Positions 33,605-43,011 are shown, numbered from the stretch's first letter. The stretch: DNA of 64,000 nt from Psychroserpens mesophilus (GCF_000826645.1 NZ_JXJP01000020.1:62001-126000); one strand, 5' to 3'. The notes: a model not told the origin generated them from the sequence alone. Numbers and translations are program-made.

Positions 33605-35071
33605 ATGAAAATAGAAACAATAAAAACATTAGGTGAACTAAAAAAAGCAGGTTATCAGTCAAAATCTATTAAAGATGAGTTAAGAGACAACCTGATTTCT
33701 AAAATAAAGAACAAAGAAACAGCCTTTGAAGGTGTGCATGGTTATGAAAACACGGTAATTCCTGAATTAGAACGAGCCATATTATCAAGACATAACATCA
33801 ATTTACTCGGACTTCGAGGACAGGCGAAAACGCGTTTAGCACGCTTGATGCTTAATCTGTTAGATGAATATATTCCATATGTAGAAGGTTCAGAGATCAA
33901 TGACGATCCTTTTAATCCTATGTCTCGCTTTGCGACCGAATTGATTTCAGAAAAAGGAGATGATACACCCATAACTTGGTTGCATAGAAGTGATCGTTTT
34001 TCTGAAAAACTAGCAACTCCAGATGTGACTGTAGCTGATTTGATTGGTGATGTTGATCCTATTAAGGCTGCGAATTTGAAACTCAGCTATGCCGATGATC
34101 GCGTGATTCACTACGGCATGATTCCGAGAGCAAATCGTTGTATTTTCGTCATTAATGAATTGCCAGATTTACAAGCCAGAATTCAAGTAGCTTTATTCAA
34201 TATTTTACAAGAAGGTGATATTCAAATTAGAGGATTTAAATTACGTTTGCCTTTAGATGTTCAATTTTTGTTTACAGCAAATCCAGAGGATTATACTAAC
34301 AGAGGAAGCATTGTCACACCCTTAAAAGATAGAATCGGAAGTCAGATTTTAACGCATTATCCAGTCGATATTGAAACGGCACGTTTAATTACTGAACAAG
34401 AAGCGAAGATTGTCGAAAATCAAAAAAATACTGTAATAATTCCAGATTTAGCTAGAGATTTATTAGAACAAATTGTTTTTGAAGCTCGCGAAAGTGAATT
34501 TATTGATGCTAAGAGTGGTGTAAGTGCCAGATTGAGTATAACGGCTTTAGAAAATCTATTAAGTACTGCTGAACGAAGAGCATTGTTAGCTGGTGATGAT
34601 AAAACAATGCTCCGTCTAAGTGATTTTGTTGGGATCATTCCTGCAATCACAGGAAAGGTAGAATTGGTATATGAAGGCGAACAAGAAGGTGCTGCTGTGG
34701 TTGCTTATAACTTAATTGGCGAAGCTGTTAAAAGTTTATTTCCTGAATTCTTTCCGAAGATAGAAAAGTTAAAAAAGGACACTGATGAAACACCTTACGA
34801 TGATGTCATATCATGGTTTTTTAATCAAAAAGATGGTTTTGAAATTTTAGACGATTTGCGAGATAAAGAATATAAGAGTTTATTGGATGCGATTTCACCT
34901 CTTGATGATCTCATTGGCAAATACCAACCAAATCTAAAAAAAGAAGAAAGTTATTTTGTAAAAGAATTTGTGCTTTGGGCTTTAGTAGAATTTAAGCAAT
35001 TGAGTAAATATCGATTTACAAAAGGGATTCAGTTTAAAGATCCTTATGGCAGTTTTATTAGTGGTATTTAA
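33605..35071 (+). CDS. MoxR/magnesium-chelatase-like AAA+ ATPase
   Basis: A 488-residue AAA+ ATPase. Walker A is GLRGQAKT at 69-76. The Walker B region reads IFVINELPDL (180-189), with Asn184 in place of the usual Asp before Glu185. Sensor 1 is in FTANPEDYTNRG (N226), and a conserved DRIG arginine-finger segment lies at about 242-245. A helical C-terminal domain follows. With the VWA gene it forms a two-part chaperone system for an unknown target. The N for D change may be normal in this subgroup or may lower ATPase activity. A strong terminator follows immediately. Confidence 0.85.
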   Translation: MKIETIKTLGELKKAGYQSKSIKDELRDNLISKIKNKETAFEGVHGYENTVIPELERAILSRHNINLLGLRGQAKTRLARLMLNLLDEYIPYVEGSEINDDPFNPMSRFATELISEKGDDTPITWLHRSDRFSEKLATPDVTVADLIGDVDPIKAANLKLSYADDRVIHYGMIPRANRCIFVINELPDLQARIQVALFNILQEGDIQIRGFKLRLPLDVQFLFTANPEDYTNRGSIVTPLKDRIGSQILTHYPVDIETARLITEQEAKIVENQKNTVIIPDLARDLLEQIVFEARESEFIDAKSGVSARLSITALENLLSTAERRALLAGDDKTMLRLSDFVGIIPAITGKVELVYEGEQEGAAVVAYNLIGEAVKSLFPEFFPKIEKLKKDTDETPYDDVISWFFNQKDGFEILDDLRDKEYKSLLDAISPLDDLIGKYQPNLKKEESYFVKEFVLWALVEFKQLSKYRFTKGIQFKDPYGSFISGI

Positions 35072-35073
35072 AA

Positions 35074-35102
35074 AAAAAGGGAAGCTTTTGGCTTCCCTTT
35101 TT
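35074..35102 (+). terminator. Intrinsic terminator after the AAA gene
   Basis: The 12-bp perfect stem AAAAAGGGAAGC (35074-35085) pairs with GCTTCCCTTTTT (35091-35102) around a TTTTG loop. It can serve both strands and starts 3 bp after the AAA stop codon. Confidence 0.85.
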
Positions 35103-35104
35103 GA

Positions 35105-35746
35105 TTACTCCTTAGGTTCAAAAACCCACCAGGTTTCTCCATTTGAAGGTCTAAAACTCAATTTAATTAATCCATAGTTGGAATAAATCAAATAATGGCC
35201 TTCTACTTGAAGTTGCTTATTATTTAAAGTTGCAACAAATTTACCATCCAGATAAGATGCTGAAATACCATTATTAAACTCGAAGGTCGCATTGTATAAT
35301 TCCGGATTTACGGCTGATGGATACATGATTTTTTTCATGGTAAGGCCGTTTGTAAATTGAGTTTCATCATACGAATAAGCACCATAATTATTGGTTTGGT
35401 TTTTTGAATGCTCAGATAAGGCCTTAAAATATGCCGAATTATCAACTTGTTCTACTTTACCATTTGTAATCTTAAAAGTATCAGTGGTGTCTTTCCAGCT
35501 AGGATATACGACCAAGGTATGCATCGTATCAATTTTATACATATCTATTCGCTCTGAATTACTATATACTTTGGTGTCTGTGGCATCAAAAAGTTCAAAT
35601 TTTGTGTTGGGAGGAAAACTTACATAATCATTTTTTTGATCACTTAAAGTTATTTTGAGATAAGTGTTCTGAGCTTCGGCAAAATGCGATATCAAAAGTA
35701 AAATTAGGATTACTAGTGATGTGAATGTGTTTTGTTTTGTGTTCAT
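35105..35746 (-). CDS. Secreted hypothetical protein
   Basis: A 213-residue protein with a signal peptide (about 1-25, ending HFAEAQ). The mature part is rich in beta-strand-forming, Tyr/Asn/Thr residues, with a C-terminal NGETWWVFEP motif. No known domain is recognised. It is on the same strand as, and 29 bp after, the end of the TonB receptor gene, so the two may be co-transcribed. Confidence 0.6.
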   Translation of the reverse strand: MNTKQNTFTSLVILILLLISHFAEAQNTYLKITLSDQKNDYVSFPPNTKFELFDATDTKVYSNSERIDMYKIDTMHTLVVYPSWKDTTDTFKITNGKVEQVDNSAYFKALSEHSKNQTNNYGAYSYDETQFTNGLTMKKIMYPSAVNPELYNATFEFNNGISASYLDGKFVATLNNKQLQVEGHYLIYSNYGLIKLSFRPSNGETWWVFEPKE

Positions 35747-35775
35747 TATTGTAGTGTTTAAAATTAATATCTAAT

Positions 35776-38175
35776 TTATATTCTGTTTTTTTCGTCTTCT
35801 ATACTAGTTTTTCGACTTCTTGCTTTTTTGATTTCGTTATTGCCAAAATTGTAAGTCAAATTAAATCGTATTTGTCGGCTATCGCTTCCTCCATTTCCAT
35901 CAATAAAAAGTGTTCCAAATTGCGTTGTTCCTCTCCAGGGAATGGTGTATAAGATATCATTAAAGCTAAGTCTTGCATTTAGTTTGTCGTTCAAAAAGGT
36001 TTTCTGAAACGCAATATTTAAAGCACCTAAACTTTCAGTTTCGTAAGTTCCTCCCCAAACAGTGGGAGAGCTGTACCATCCAGAGATTTCTGCTCTAAAT
36101 GTATTGGTAATTTTAAAGGTGTTTTGCACATACAGACTTAAGGTATTTTGTGAGGTAGAGACAAAATCGGGATTTGTAGCTTCATAAATACTTCTGAAGG
36201 CATTAACGCTCGCGTAATAAGACCACCAATCATTAAATTTTGATGGGAATGATATACCCAAATTGATGATCTTTTGATTGGCAACATTTCGTGTGGTGAT
36301 AAAATTTTGATTCCCGTTTACAGCCTCTGTTATTTGAGCAAAAAAGTCTTCAATAAAGCTGTAACTAATTGCTATTGTTAGTCGGTAATTATAGGTATGT
36401 GAGAGTTTGATATTATCCGTGTATTGTGGTTGTAAAAACGGATTCCCTTGTCTGAAAGAAAGTTCATCCAACTTGTATTCAAAAGGGTTTAAACTTTGAT
36501 AATTTGGTCGCTGAATGCGTTTACTATAAATTAAGGCCAGAGAATTTTTCTGATTCAATTGATAAGTAATTCCTCCACTTGGAAACCAATCTGTATAATC
36601 TCGTTTTACTTGGTTGTTCGTGTTTTGTTGCAAGCTCTCTAATTGTCCGTCAGAAATGGTATGTTCTAGTCGTATACCGAACTGCAAATTGAATTTACTA
36701 AGCGTTTTATTAAAATTAATGTAAGCAGCTATGATTTGTTCCTTGTATAGAAAATCATTGGTTCTTTCGGTATTTATAATGTCTTGACCATTAATTCTAT
36801 CGAAAAAATCAAATTGATTATCGGTTTTAATTTTTGAGTATTTTCCACCAATACTAAAAATGCCCTTTATCAAAGGTTGTTCATAATCAATTCTGGTAGT
36901 GAAAATGTCAATATCTACAGGTGTCACCATATAATTGATGGTTTCATCTAAGATTTGAGTTTCCTCTCCATTGAAATATCTGTTTGGTTGAAGATTAGTT
37001 CGGTCATTTTTAAATTTTCCAAAATCAACATCAATATTCAAAGCATGCCCAAGCGTGTCTTTAAATTTATAATTCAAATTAGTATATAAATTTGAAGTTT
37101 TTGTAGCTGTGTCGCTTCCAGCTACTAATACTTGTGAAGGTGAATTATTTCCAGAGAGAATGATGGGAGTTCTAGTATCTGAAACTGAAAGCGACTTATT
37201 AAAATTTCCATTTACAATGATTCCAAAGGTAGATGTCGAATTGGCATAAACATCAAAACCTAGGCGAATGTTATTACTGTTATTATCAAATACCGATTCG
37301 GTTTGGGCATCAAAAATGGTATTATTTTGAATTCTGAAGAGATTGATAAAACTCGAACTCTTACCTGTAGCATTACTATAAGTTCCATACAAGTTGGTTT
37401 TTTTGTTTCTGGTGTTAAAGGAAAGCGAATGGTTATATCTGGCAAAATCACCAATGGTAAGTCCGGAAGCGATACTTCCATTGGTTCCTAATGATTTATC
37501 ACGTTTGAATTTAATATTGATGATACCTGCATTGCCTTCGGCATCAAATCGGGAAGACGGTTGTGTCATAATTTCGACTGCTTCAATATCGCTTGCTTGA
37601 ATAGTTTTCAAGTAAATCACAAGATCCTGACCTCTTAGTACGGATGGTCTGTCGTCAATATAAATGAGTACACCTGTTTTTCCTTCGACTACAAAATTAT
37701 CGTTATTGTCGATGATTACTCCTGGTGCTTTCCTTAGCAATTCAAAACCTGAGTCTCCAGTGGCATTAATTGTATTTTGAACATTAAAAACGGTTTTATC
37801 TGCCAAAACTTGAATCATTGGTTTTTCTGCAGTAATGGTCACTTTGTCAAGTGATTCGGTCTTTGGTGCTAATGATATTGTACCTAGGTCAATATTGGAG
37901 TTTGTTACTGTAACTATCTCGCTATTATAATCTTCAAAACCTAAGCTAGTGATGAAGAGTTTATACGTTCCTTCAGAAATATTTGAAATATTGAAACGGC
38001 CATTTGCCTTAGTAAGTGATGCTTTAACAAAGGTGTTATTTTCTACTGTAATAATAGACACAATAGCTGCTTCGATAGGCTTATTCTCTTGATCTGTAAT
38101 ACGTCCAATAATGGTTTGCTGCCCAAAAACAGATTGGAAGATTAGAAATAATACGAGCACATATTTAAATTTCAT
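35776..38175 (-). CDS. TonB-dependent receptor / outer-membrane beta-barrel protein
   Basis: A 799-residue protein with a signal peptide (1-18, ending SVFGQ). An N-terminal carboxypeptidase-regulatory-like domain (about 19-105: GRITDQENKPIEAAIVSI) precedes a plug (about 120-230: VEIMTQPSSRFDAEGNAGII) and an outer-membrane beta barrel. This is the 'outer membrane beta-barrel family' that is related to, but distinct from, SusC. The ligand is unknown. The gene is divergent from a LytS/LytTR system, with LytTR-type direct repeats between, so it may be the controlled target. Confidence 0.85.
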   Translation of the reverse strand: MKFKYVLVLFLIFQSVFGQQTIIGRITDQENKPIEAAIVSIITVENNTFVKASLTKANGRFNISNISEGTYKLFITSLGFEDYNSEIVTVTNSNIDLGTISLAPKTESLDKVTITAEKPMIQVLADKTVFNVQNTINATGDSGFELLRKAPGVIIDNNDNFVVEGKTGVLIYIDDRPSVLRGQDLVIYLKTIQASDIEAVEIMTQPSSRFDAEGNAGIINIKFKRDKSLGTNGSIASGLTIGDFARYNHSLSFNTRNKKTNLYGTYSNATGKSSSFINLFRIQNNTIFDAQTESVFDNNSNNIRLGFDVYANSTSTFGIIVNGNFNKSLSVSDTRTPIILSGNNSPSQVLVAGSDTATKTSNLYTNLNYKFKDTLGHALNIDVDFGKFKNDRTNLQPNRYFNGEETQILDETINYMVTPVDIDIFTTRIDYEQPLIKGIFSIGGKYSKIKTDNQFDFFDRINGQDIINTERTNDFLYKEQIIAAYINFNKTLSKFNLQFGIRLEHTISDGQLESLQQNTNNQVKRDYTDWFPSGGITYQLNQKNSLALIYSKRIQRPNYQSLNPFEYKLDELSFRQGNPFLQPQYTDNIKLSHTYNYRLTIAISYSFIEDFFAQITEAVNGNQNFITTRNVANQKIINLGISFPSKFNDWWSYYASVNAFRSIYEATNPDFVSTSQNTLSLYVQNTFKITNTFRAEISGWYSSPTVWGGTYETESLGALNIAFQKTFLNDKLNARLSFNDILYTIPWRGTTQFGTLFIDGNGGSDSRQIRFNLTYNFGNNEIKKARSRKTSIEDEKNRI

Positions 38176-38262
38176 AAGTGTTGTTTATTTTATTTACTGA
38201 TACAAATGTTTGAAATATCAGTACACTAAACACTTCAGAACAGTTGAATCGTCTTATAGAGC

Positions 38263-38307
38263 GATGAGTTGGAAAAGACTACTCGTCTGTAAATAGGTCA
38301 ACTCGTC
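38263..38307. promoter_or_regulatory. Candidate LytTR binding repeats in the divergent region
   Basis: CTACTCGTC (38279-38287) and CAACTCGTC (38299-38307) are direct repeats with a 20-bp period. An inverted copy GATGAGTTG is at 38263-38271. Direct repeats with about two helical turns between them are typical of LytTR-family regulators such as the one encoded at 39407. Confidence 0.5.
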
Positions 38308-38363
38308 GATTAGCGTAATTAAAAGAGATAATGTATTTTTAAATTTGTAGAAATTGTTTAGAC

Positions 38364-39410
38364 GTGAAAGACTTCAGAAAAAAAGACATTTTATATGTGT
38401 TTCTATTTTACTTGTTTTTTTCATACATATACCGAATCGTATTATGGTGGAACAGTGGTGCGTATAAAGATGAAGGTTATTTTGGCTGGATAGATTTGAA
38501 AGGTTATTGGTTAACTTCAGGTATGCAGTATTTATTTTACCTTATAATTTCTGTGCTTATTTGGTTTCTCGGAATACGACTCTTAAGACATCAAAAGACG
38601 AAATTTCAGATTATTGTGGTTGCCATTTTAATTCCAATAGCAGTATATGTGGTTAGGGAATTTCGGTACGAATTGATTGATTATTTAGGGCAAGGTCGGT
38701 TACGAGGAAATGGTGAAGTTTGGGATTGGTACATACCAACTCTTTTTATGATGACGCAATTTGGTTTTTATTTCGCATATCAATATTTCCGAGAAAATCA
38801 GAAAAAACTTAAACTGGAAGGTGAACTCAGAACTGCTGCTTTGAAAAGTGAACTTTCAGCTATAAAAGCACAACTTAATCCTCATTTTTTATACAATATT
38901 TTTAATACGATAAGTGCTTCTGTTCCTGCTGAAAATGAAAAAACAAGACATTTAATTGCGGAGTTATCAGATTTGTTTCGTTATCAGTTGAAAGCCTCGC
39001 AAACCGAAAAAGTGACCTTAAGAGAAGAATTAGACTTTGTGAAAAAGTACCTGGCTCTCGAAAAGGAACGCTTTCAAGAACGATTAACAGTGCATGTTGA
39101 TGTAGATGAATCAATTTTGAACGAAATGATTCCACCTATGTTATTACAACCTTTAGTGGAAAATTCAATAAAACATGGCTTGGCATCTTTAGTTGAAGGT
39201 GGTTCTATCACGATACGTATTCAGAAGAAAAATAATCAATTGGCTTTTGAAATTTCAGATACAGGAGTAGGTGTGAAAGATAAAAAGAAGGTATTTGAAA
39301 AAGGTATCGGACTAACAAATACGAAATTACGACTCGAAAAAATGTATCAAACGACATTAGAACTTTCAGATAATTTGCCTCAAGGATTAAAAATTAATTT
39401 TTCTATATGA
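38364..39410 (+). CDS. LytS/YehU-type sensor histidine kinase
   Basis: A 348-residue membrane kinase. It has about four hydrophobic segments in the first 145 residues (8-28, 52-74, 80-98, 122-142), then the His_kinase motif AQLNPHFLYNIFN with phospho-acceptor H174, and a C-terminal ATPase domain with N-box LVENSIKHGL and G-box DTGVGV. It starts with GTG at 38364; no ATG fits upstream. The start of the next gene overlaps its end by 4 bp (ATGA), so it pairs with that response regulator. Confidence 0.9.
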   Translation: MKDFRKKDILYVFLFYLFFSYIYRIVLWWNSGAYKDEGYFGWIDLKGYWLTSGMQYLFYLIISVLIWFLGIRLLRHQKTKFQIIVVAILIPIAVYVVREFRYELIDYLGQGRLRGNGEVWDWYIPTLFMMTQFGFYFAYQYFRENQKKLKLEGELRTAALKSELSAIKAQLNPHFLYNIFNTISASVPAENEKTRHLIAELSDLFRYQLKASQTEKVTLREELDFVKKYLALEKERFQERLTVHVDVDESILNEMIPPMLLQPLVENSIKHGLASLVEGGSITIRIQKKNNQLAFEISDTGVGVKDKKKVFEKGIGLTNTKLRLEKMYQTTLELSDNLPQGLKINFSI

Positions 39411-40135
39411 GAAAAGTACTAATCATTGATGATGAAGCTTCCGGACGCCAATTAATAAAAGAATATATTTCTGATTTTAGTGATTTGGTCGTCTTAGGCG
39501 AGGCTAATAATGGCGTTGATGCTGTTAAGTTAATTAATGAGTTTAAACCAGACTTGGTATTTCTCGATATTCAAATGCCAGGCATGACAGGTTTTGATGT
39601 GTTAACTCATTTAGAAGAATTACCACAAATTATTTTTTCTACGGCTTATGATCAATATGCTTTAAAAGCTTTTGAAGTGCATGCTGTCGATTATCTTTTA
39701 AAGCCATATACCAAAGAACGATTTAAAATAGCGGTTGAAAAATCAAATCAAAATATTGAAAATAATAAAGCCAGACCACTTGCTGAAAGTTTATTAATGG
39801 ACAAACCCAAGTTTCCTGAACGCATTTTAGTGCAAAGTCTGAATAAACTGGTCACTATTTTAGTAAAGAATGTCATTAGAATTGAAGCATATGGCGATTA
39901 TTCAAAACTAATTACAAACGATAAAACCTATTTAAGTAATTACGGAATTTCTACTTTAGAAGAAAAGTTAGACAATTCAATATTTATACGAGTGCATCGA
40001 TCATCAATTATTAATTTAAATAAGGTTAAAGAGCTAAATAAGTATACTAAAAGTTACGATGTCACAATGGTCAATGAGGACGTTGTGAGAGTGAGTCGAG
40101 GTTATATGGATAATATCAAAAAACTCATGTTTTAA
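39407..40135 (+). CDS. LytTR family response regulator
   Basis: A 242-residue regulator with an N-terminal receiver domain (D8/D9, phospho-acceptor D54 in FLDIQMPG) and a C-terminal LytTR DNA-binding domain (about 143-240: RILVQSLNKLVTILVKNVIRI split over this region, FIRVHRSSIINLNKV, VRVSRGYM). It is translationally coupled to the upstream kinase. The likely targets are the repeats at 38263-38307. Its stop overlaps the convergent YdeI-like gene by 4 bp. Confidence 0.92.
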   Translation: MRKVLIIDDEASGRQLIKEYISDFSDLVVLGEANNGVDAVKLINEFKPDLVFLDIQMPGMTGFDVLTHLEELPQIIFSTAYDQYALKAFEVHAVDYLLKPYTKERFKIAVEKSNQNIENNKARPLAESLLMDKPKFPERILVQSLNKLVTILVKNVIRIEAYGDYSKLITNDKTYLSNYGISTLEEKLDNSIFIRVHRSSIINLNKVKELNKYTKSYDVTMVNEDVVRVSRGYMDNIKKLMF

Positions 40136-40617
40136 ATTTTAAAAAGGGTCATTGGATTGGTCTCACCTCGTTTTAAATTTTCGCACATAATTAAAGCTTT
40201 GTCTATTCGTGACTGTGTGTTTTTAATCCTAATGATAGCGTAGATAATACTTCGTTTTTTACCAGCTGTCAGACCTTCAAAAATTGTAAATGCTTCATGA
40301 TCTGACTTAAATACAGCATCTAATTCTTCTGGCATATCAACACCATATTTTGAGGTATCTTCAAATAATTGTATCTGGAAATAATCATTTTGAAATACAC
40401 CTAATTCCTGTTGAAGACGTTTTCCAAACATCATTTTATAATCATTAGTGTTGTTATCTTTCTTTATCGCAGCATAGAATTCAATATTGTTTTGTTTAAA
40501 CGTAGCTTTTACCTTTACACGACTTTGCTTTGAAGCTGTAAAAGGTTCGGCAATCTCACAGGGAATATATAGGTGATATTGGTCTAATAGGCCTATCGAA
40601 AACTCTTTACTTTTCAT
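40132..40617 (-). CDS. DUF1905/YdeI-related protein
   Basis: A 161-residue protein of the DUF1905/YdeI-like group. The N-terminal barrel region contains IPCEIAEPF and VKVKATFKQN, and a C-terminal YdeI helical tail contains DMPEELDAVFKSDHEAFTIFEGLTAGKKRS. Its partner gene upstream encodes a second YdeI/OmpD-associated protein 5 bp away. The group is poorly characterised. E. coli YdeI has been linked to envelope stress and peptide resistance. Confidence 0.75.
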   Translation of the reverse strand: MKSKEFSIGLLDQYHLYIPCEIAEPFTASKQSRVKVKATFKQNNIEFYAAIKKDNNTNDYKMMFGKRLQQELGVFQNDYFQIQLFEDTSKYGVDMPEELDAVFKSDHEAFTIFEGLTAGKKRSIIYAIIRIKNTQSRIDKALIMCENLKRGETNPMTLFKI

Positions 40618-40622
40618 ACGCT

Positions 40623-41198
40623 TTACCAGTTACTTCTACTTTTGATGTTATTTGCACAACACGCTATGATTTCAGCAATACGTTTTTCTCGTGTTACTTG
40701 GCGTTTGGCTTGATGTAGCCAATACAAATATCCTTTTCTATAGGAAGGCGCAAAATTGTTATAATGTTCAAATGCTTCCTGATTTTTATCAAATGCTTTT
40801 TGTAAGTCTGAAGGTATCATGCCATTTTCAACATCATCAAGAGCAGTCCAGCTCCCGTTTTGCTTTGCAATCTCAATTTTCGACCAACCGCTCTCATGCA
40901 TCAGTCCTGCTTTTGTAAGTTCTTGTATATAGTTTTTATTCAAAGCACTCCAAACACTTTTTTCATTTCTCTGGCAAAAGTATTGTCTGCGTTTTCCGTT
41001 GCCTAAACTTTTCACTGTAGAGTCAATCCAACCATAACATAATGCCACTTTTACAGCTTCTTCCCAACGCATCGACTGTCTTTCGTGATCTACTTTATAA
41101 AATATTAAGTACACGCCTTCCGATTGGTAATGGTTATTATGCAACCATTCTCGCCATTGCGAATCGGTGTCAAAATAAAGAGCTTCAATATCAGGCAT
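40623..41198 (-). CDS. YdeI/OmpD-associated family protein
   Basis: A 191-residue protein with the family motifs WREWLHNNHYQSEGVYLIFYK, split here as WREWLHNNH and GVYLIFYK, then VALCYGWIDS, KSVWSALNK and the C-terminal YLYWLHQAKRQVTREKRI. It is cytoplasmic with no signal peptide. Annotated relatives carry the label 'bacteriocin-protection protein', but no mechanism is known. It overlaps no neighbours and is 3 bp after the M28 peptidase stop. Confidence 0.8.
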   Translation of the reverse strand: MPDIEALYFDTDSQWREWLHNNHYQSEGVYLIFYKVDHERQSMRWEEAVKVALCYGWIDSTVKSLGNGKRRQYFCQRNEKSVWSALNKNYIQELTKAGLMHESGWSKIEIAKQNGSWTALDDVENGMIPSDLQKAFDKNQEAFEHYNNFAPSYRKGYLYWLHQAKRQVTREKRIAEIIACCANNIKSRSNW

Positions 41199-41201
41199 AA
41201 A

Positions 41202-42533
41202 CTATCGCATTATTTCATTAGGAAACACAACAACGCTTTCATAGCCTTCTTCATCTACGGAAGCTATTCCGAAGTAAAAGTTGTCAATTACAATACCTTC
41301 TAAAGTAAATATGGTAACATTACCTACAAATCGACTATAATCCCAAGTAGGTGAAGTAGTATCTCTCCAATAAATTTTATAACCCTTGGCACCTTCAACA
41401 GGATCCCATTTCAATTTTGCAGAAGGTTCTACAATGCCTCCAATGCCTACAGTTGATGGAGCAGGAGGAGCAGAAGCTAAATTAGCCATGGTAATAGCAT
41501 TTACTGCTGTGAGTTTTTTAGCATAATCGAAATTTACATGTTCAAAAGTATCACCGTAGGAAATACCATTTTCTGTACGAATATCTTGATGTTGCTGCGT
41601 GTAATTTTCATGAGCTTCCATAATCCGAATCCCTGGAAAACCAACATCATTAAACGGTCTGTGATGACCACCTCGACCAAAGCGATCTAATCTGTACACT
41701 AACATTGGGTTCATTTCAGGCATGTAAGTAGTTACAGTTTTATGGACGTATCTTGCCAACTGCCGGGAAATACCATCAACTTCTCCACCATAAAAACGTC
41801 TTGATTTCCGTTCTTTTTCAGTTTCAGTTGGAGGTACAGGTTCTGAAAATATTCTGAAGGTTCGATTATCAATAACACCATCAACACCCTGAATATTTCC
41901 AATCATATCATTGTTTAGCACACCAATAATGCTCCAGTTCTGGTTTTTTGCATATTCAGCCAATCCCTTTCCTCCAAACAGGCCTTGTTCTTCGCCAGAT
42001 AAACCAACATACATAATACTATTTTCAAATTGATATTTAGAGAGTACACGAGCGGCTTCTATAGCGCCAGCCATTCCCGAAGCATTATCATTAGCTCCTG
42101 GAGCGTCTGAAGTAAAATCGTTAGGATCTGAAACTCTTGAATCGATATCTCCACTCATAATAATGTAGCGGTTTGGGTAGGTTGTTCCTTTTTGAATAGC
42201 GACAACATTCACGACCCAAACATCATTTGTGATGCGATCGTTTTCTCCTTTTTTAACGAGGTTTTTTTGATAAAATACATTTAAACAATTATCACAATCT
42301 TTGGAAATGGTTTCAAATTCTTTTTTAATCCATCGTCTTGCAGCTCCAATGCCTCTTGTATTTGAAACCGTATCGCTTAATGTGTGTCTGGTTCCGAAAT
42401 CGACTAACGTTTTTATGTCTTTTTTTATGCGTTTTGCTGAAACACTATCTATAATATCATAAATCTTTTGATGATTTTGAGCTTCTGAAACTGTAGTAAA
42501 TAATAAAACAGCTATAATTATATATTTCATCAT
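41202..42533 (-). CDS. Secreted M28-family metallopeptidase with a C-terminal FN3-like domain
   Basis: A 443-residue protein with signal peptide (1-19, ending VSEAQ). The M28 zinc aminopeptidase core (about 100-365) has GANDNASG (D149), SGEEQG (E181/E182), LNNDMIGN (D209) and GRGGHHRPF (H290/H291). The first ligand motif, usually GHxDS, reads GDIDS at 128-132, with Asp129 in place of His. A FN3-like domain (about 370-440) follows. Start codon and upstream DUF6265 stop overlap by 1 bp. The His-to-Asp change may be a subfamily trait, so activity needs testing. Confidence 0.85.
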   Translation of the reverse strand: MMKYIIIAVLLFTTVSEAQNHQKIYDIIDSVSAKRIKKDIKTLVDFGTRHTLSDTVSNTRGIGAARRWIKKEFETISKDCDNCLNVFYQKNLVKKGENDRITNDVWVVNVVAIQKGTTYPNRYIIMSGDIDSRVSDPNDFTSDAPGANDNASGMAGAIEAARVLSKYQFENSIMYVGLSGEEQGLFGGKGLAEYAKNQNWSIIGVLNNDMIGNIQGVDGVIDNRTFRIFSEPVPPTETEKERKSRRFYGGEVDGISRQLARYVHKTVTTYMPEMNPMLVYRLDRFGRGGHHRPFNDVGFPGIRIMEAHENYTQQHQDIRTENGISYGDTFEHVNFDYAKKLTAVNAITMANLASAPPAPSTVGIGGIVEPSAKLKWDPVEGAKGYKIYWRDTTSPTWDYSRFVGNVTIFTLEGIVIDNFYFGIASVDEEGYESVVVFPNEIMR

Positions 42534-43003
42534 TATTGCTTCTTATAATTAAATTGTACAATTTGAATCTCGCCATCTTCATTTTCAATATCTACAAAAA
42601 CGTTCATTTCCGTATCACTGACTTTTTCAAAGGTCATGCCTTCAAAAACAACTTTATTTTCAGTGATTTCTTTTAAGGGAAAGTCAACCGTTTCATTTTT
42701 TGTTTCCCAACTTTTTAGATCATTATCAAAATGCTTTAATTGAAGAATTAAGGTGTTTTCAACTTCTCTAATGATTTCGATTTCATAAAATGATACTTTT
42801 CCATCATTAATTAATTTAAAAGTTGCCATCATTGAACCTGCTGATGGTTCGCTCCAGTTTTCTTCCGTTTGTCCACCAAAAGCTTCACCTTTCCAGTTGC
42901 CAGAAATCCAGGCACAGTTTTCTAATTTAGGTTCTACTTGCATGTTGTTCTGGGCTCCTGAAGACCATGTAAATACGAAACAAAGGATAATAAGATATTT
43001 CAT
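42533..43003 (-). CDS. Secreted DUF6265-family protein
   Basis: A 156-residue protein with a signal peptide (1-17, ending SSGAQ). The domain starts CAWISGNWKGEAFGGQTEENWSE (shown here as CAWISGNWKGEAF and TEENWSEP). The conserved W and E residues fit the DUF6265 lipocalin-like fold. The function is unknown. The gene lies 8 bp after a propeller protein gene and overlaps the M28 gene by 1 bp, forming a three-gene secreted-protein operon. Confidence 0.75.
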   Translation of the reverse strand: MKYLIILCFVFTWSSGAQNNMQVEPKLENCAWISGNWKGEAFGGQTEENWSEPSAGSMMATFKLINDGKVSFYEIEIIREVENTLILQLKHFDNDLKSWETKNETVDFPLKEITENKVVFEGMTFEKVSDTEMNVFVDIENEDGEIQIVQFNYKKQ

Positions 43004-43011
43004 AATAGTGT

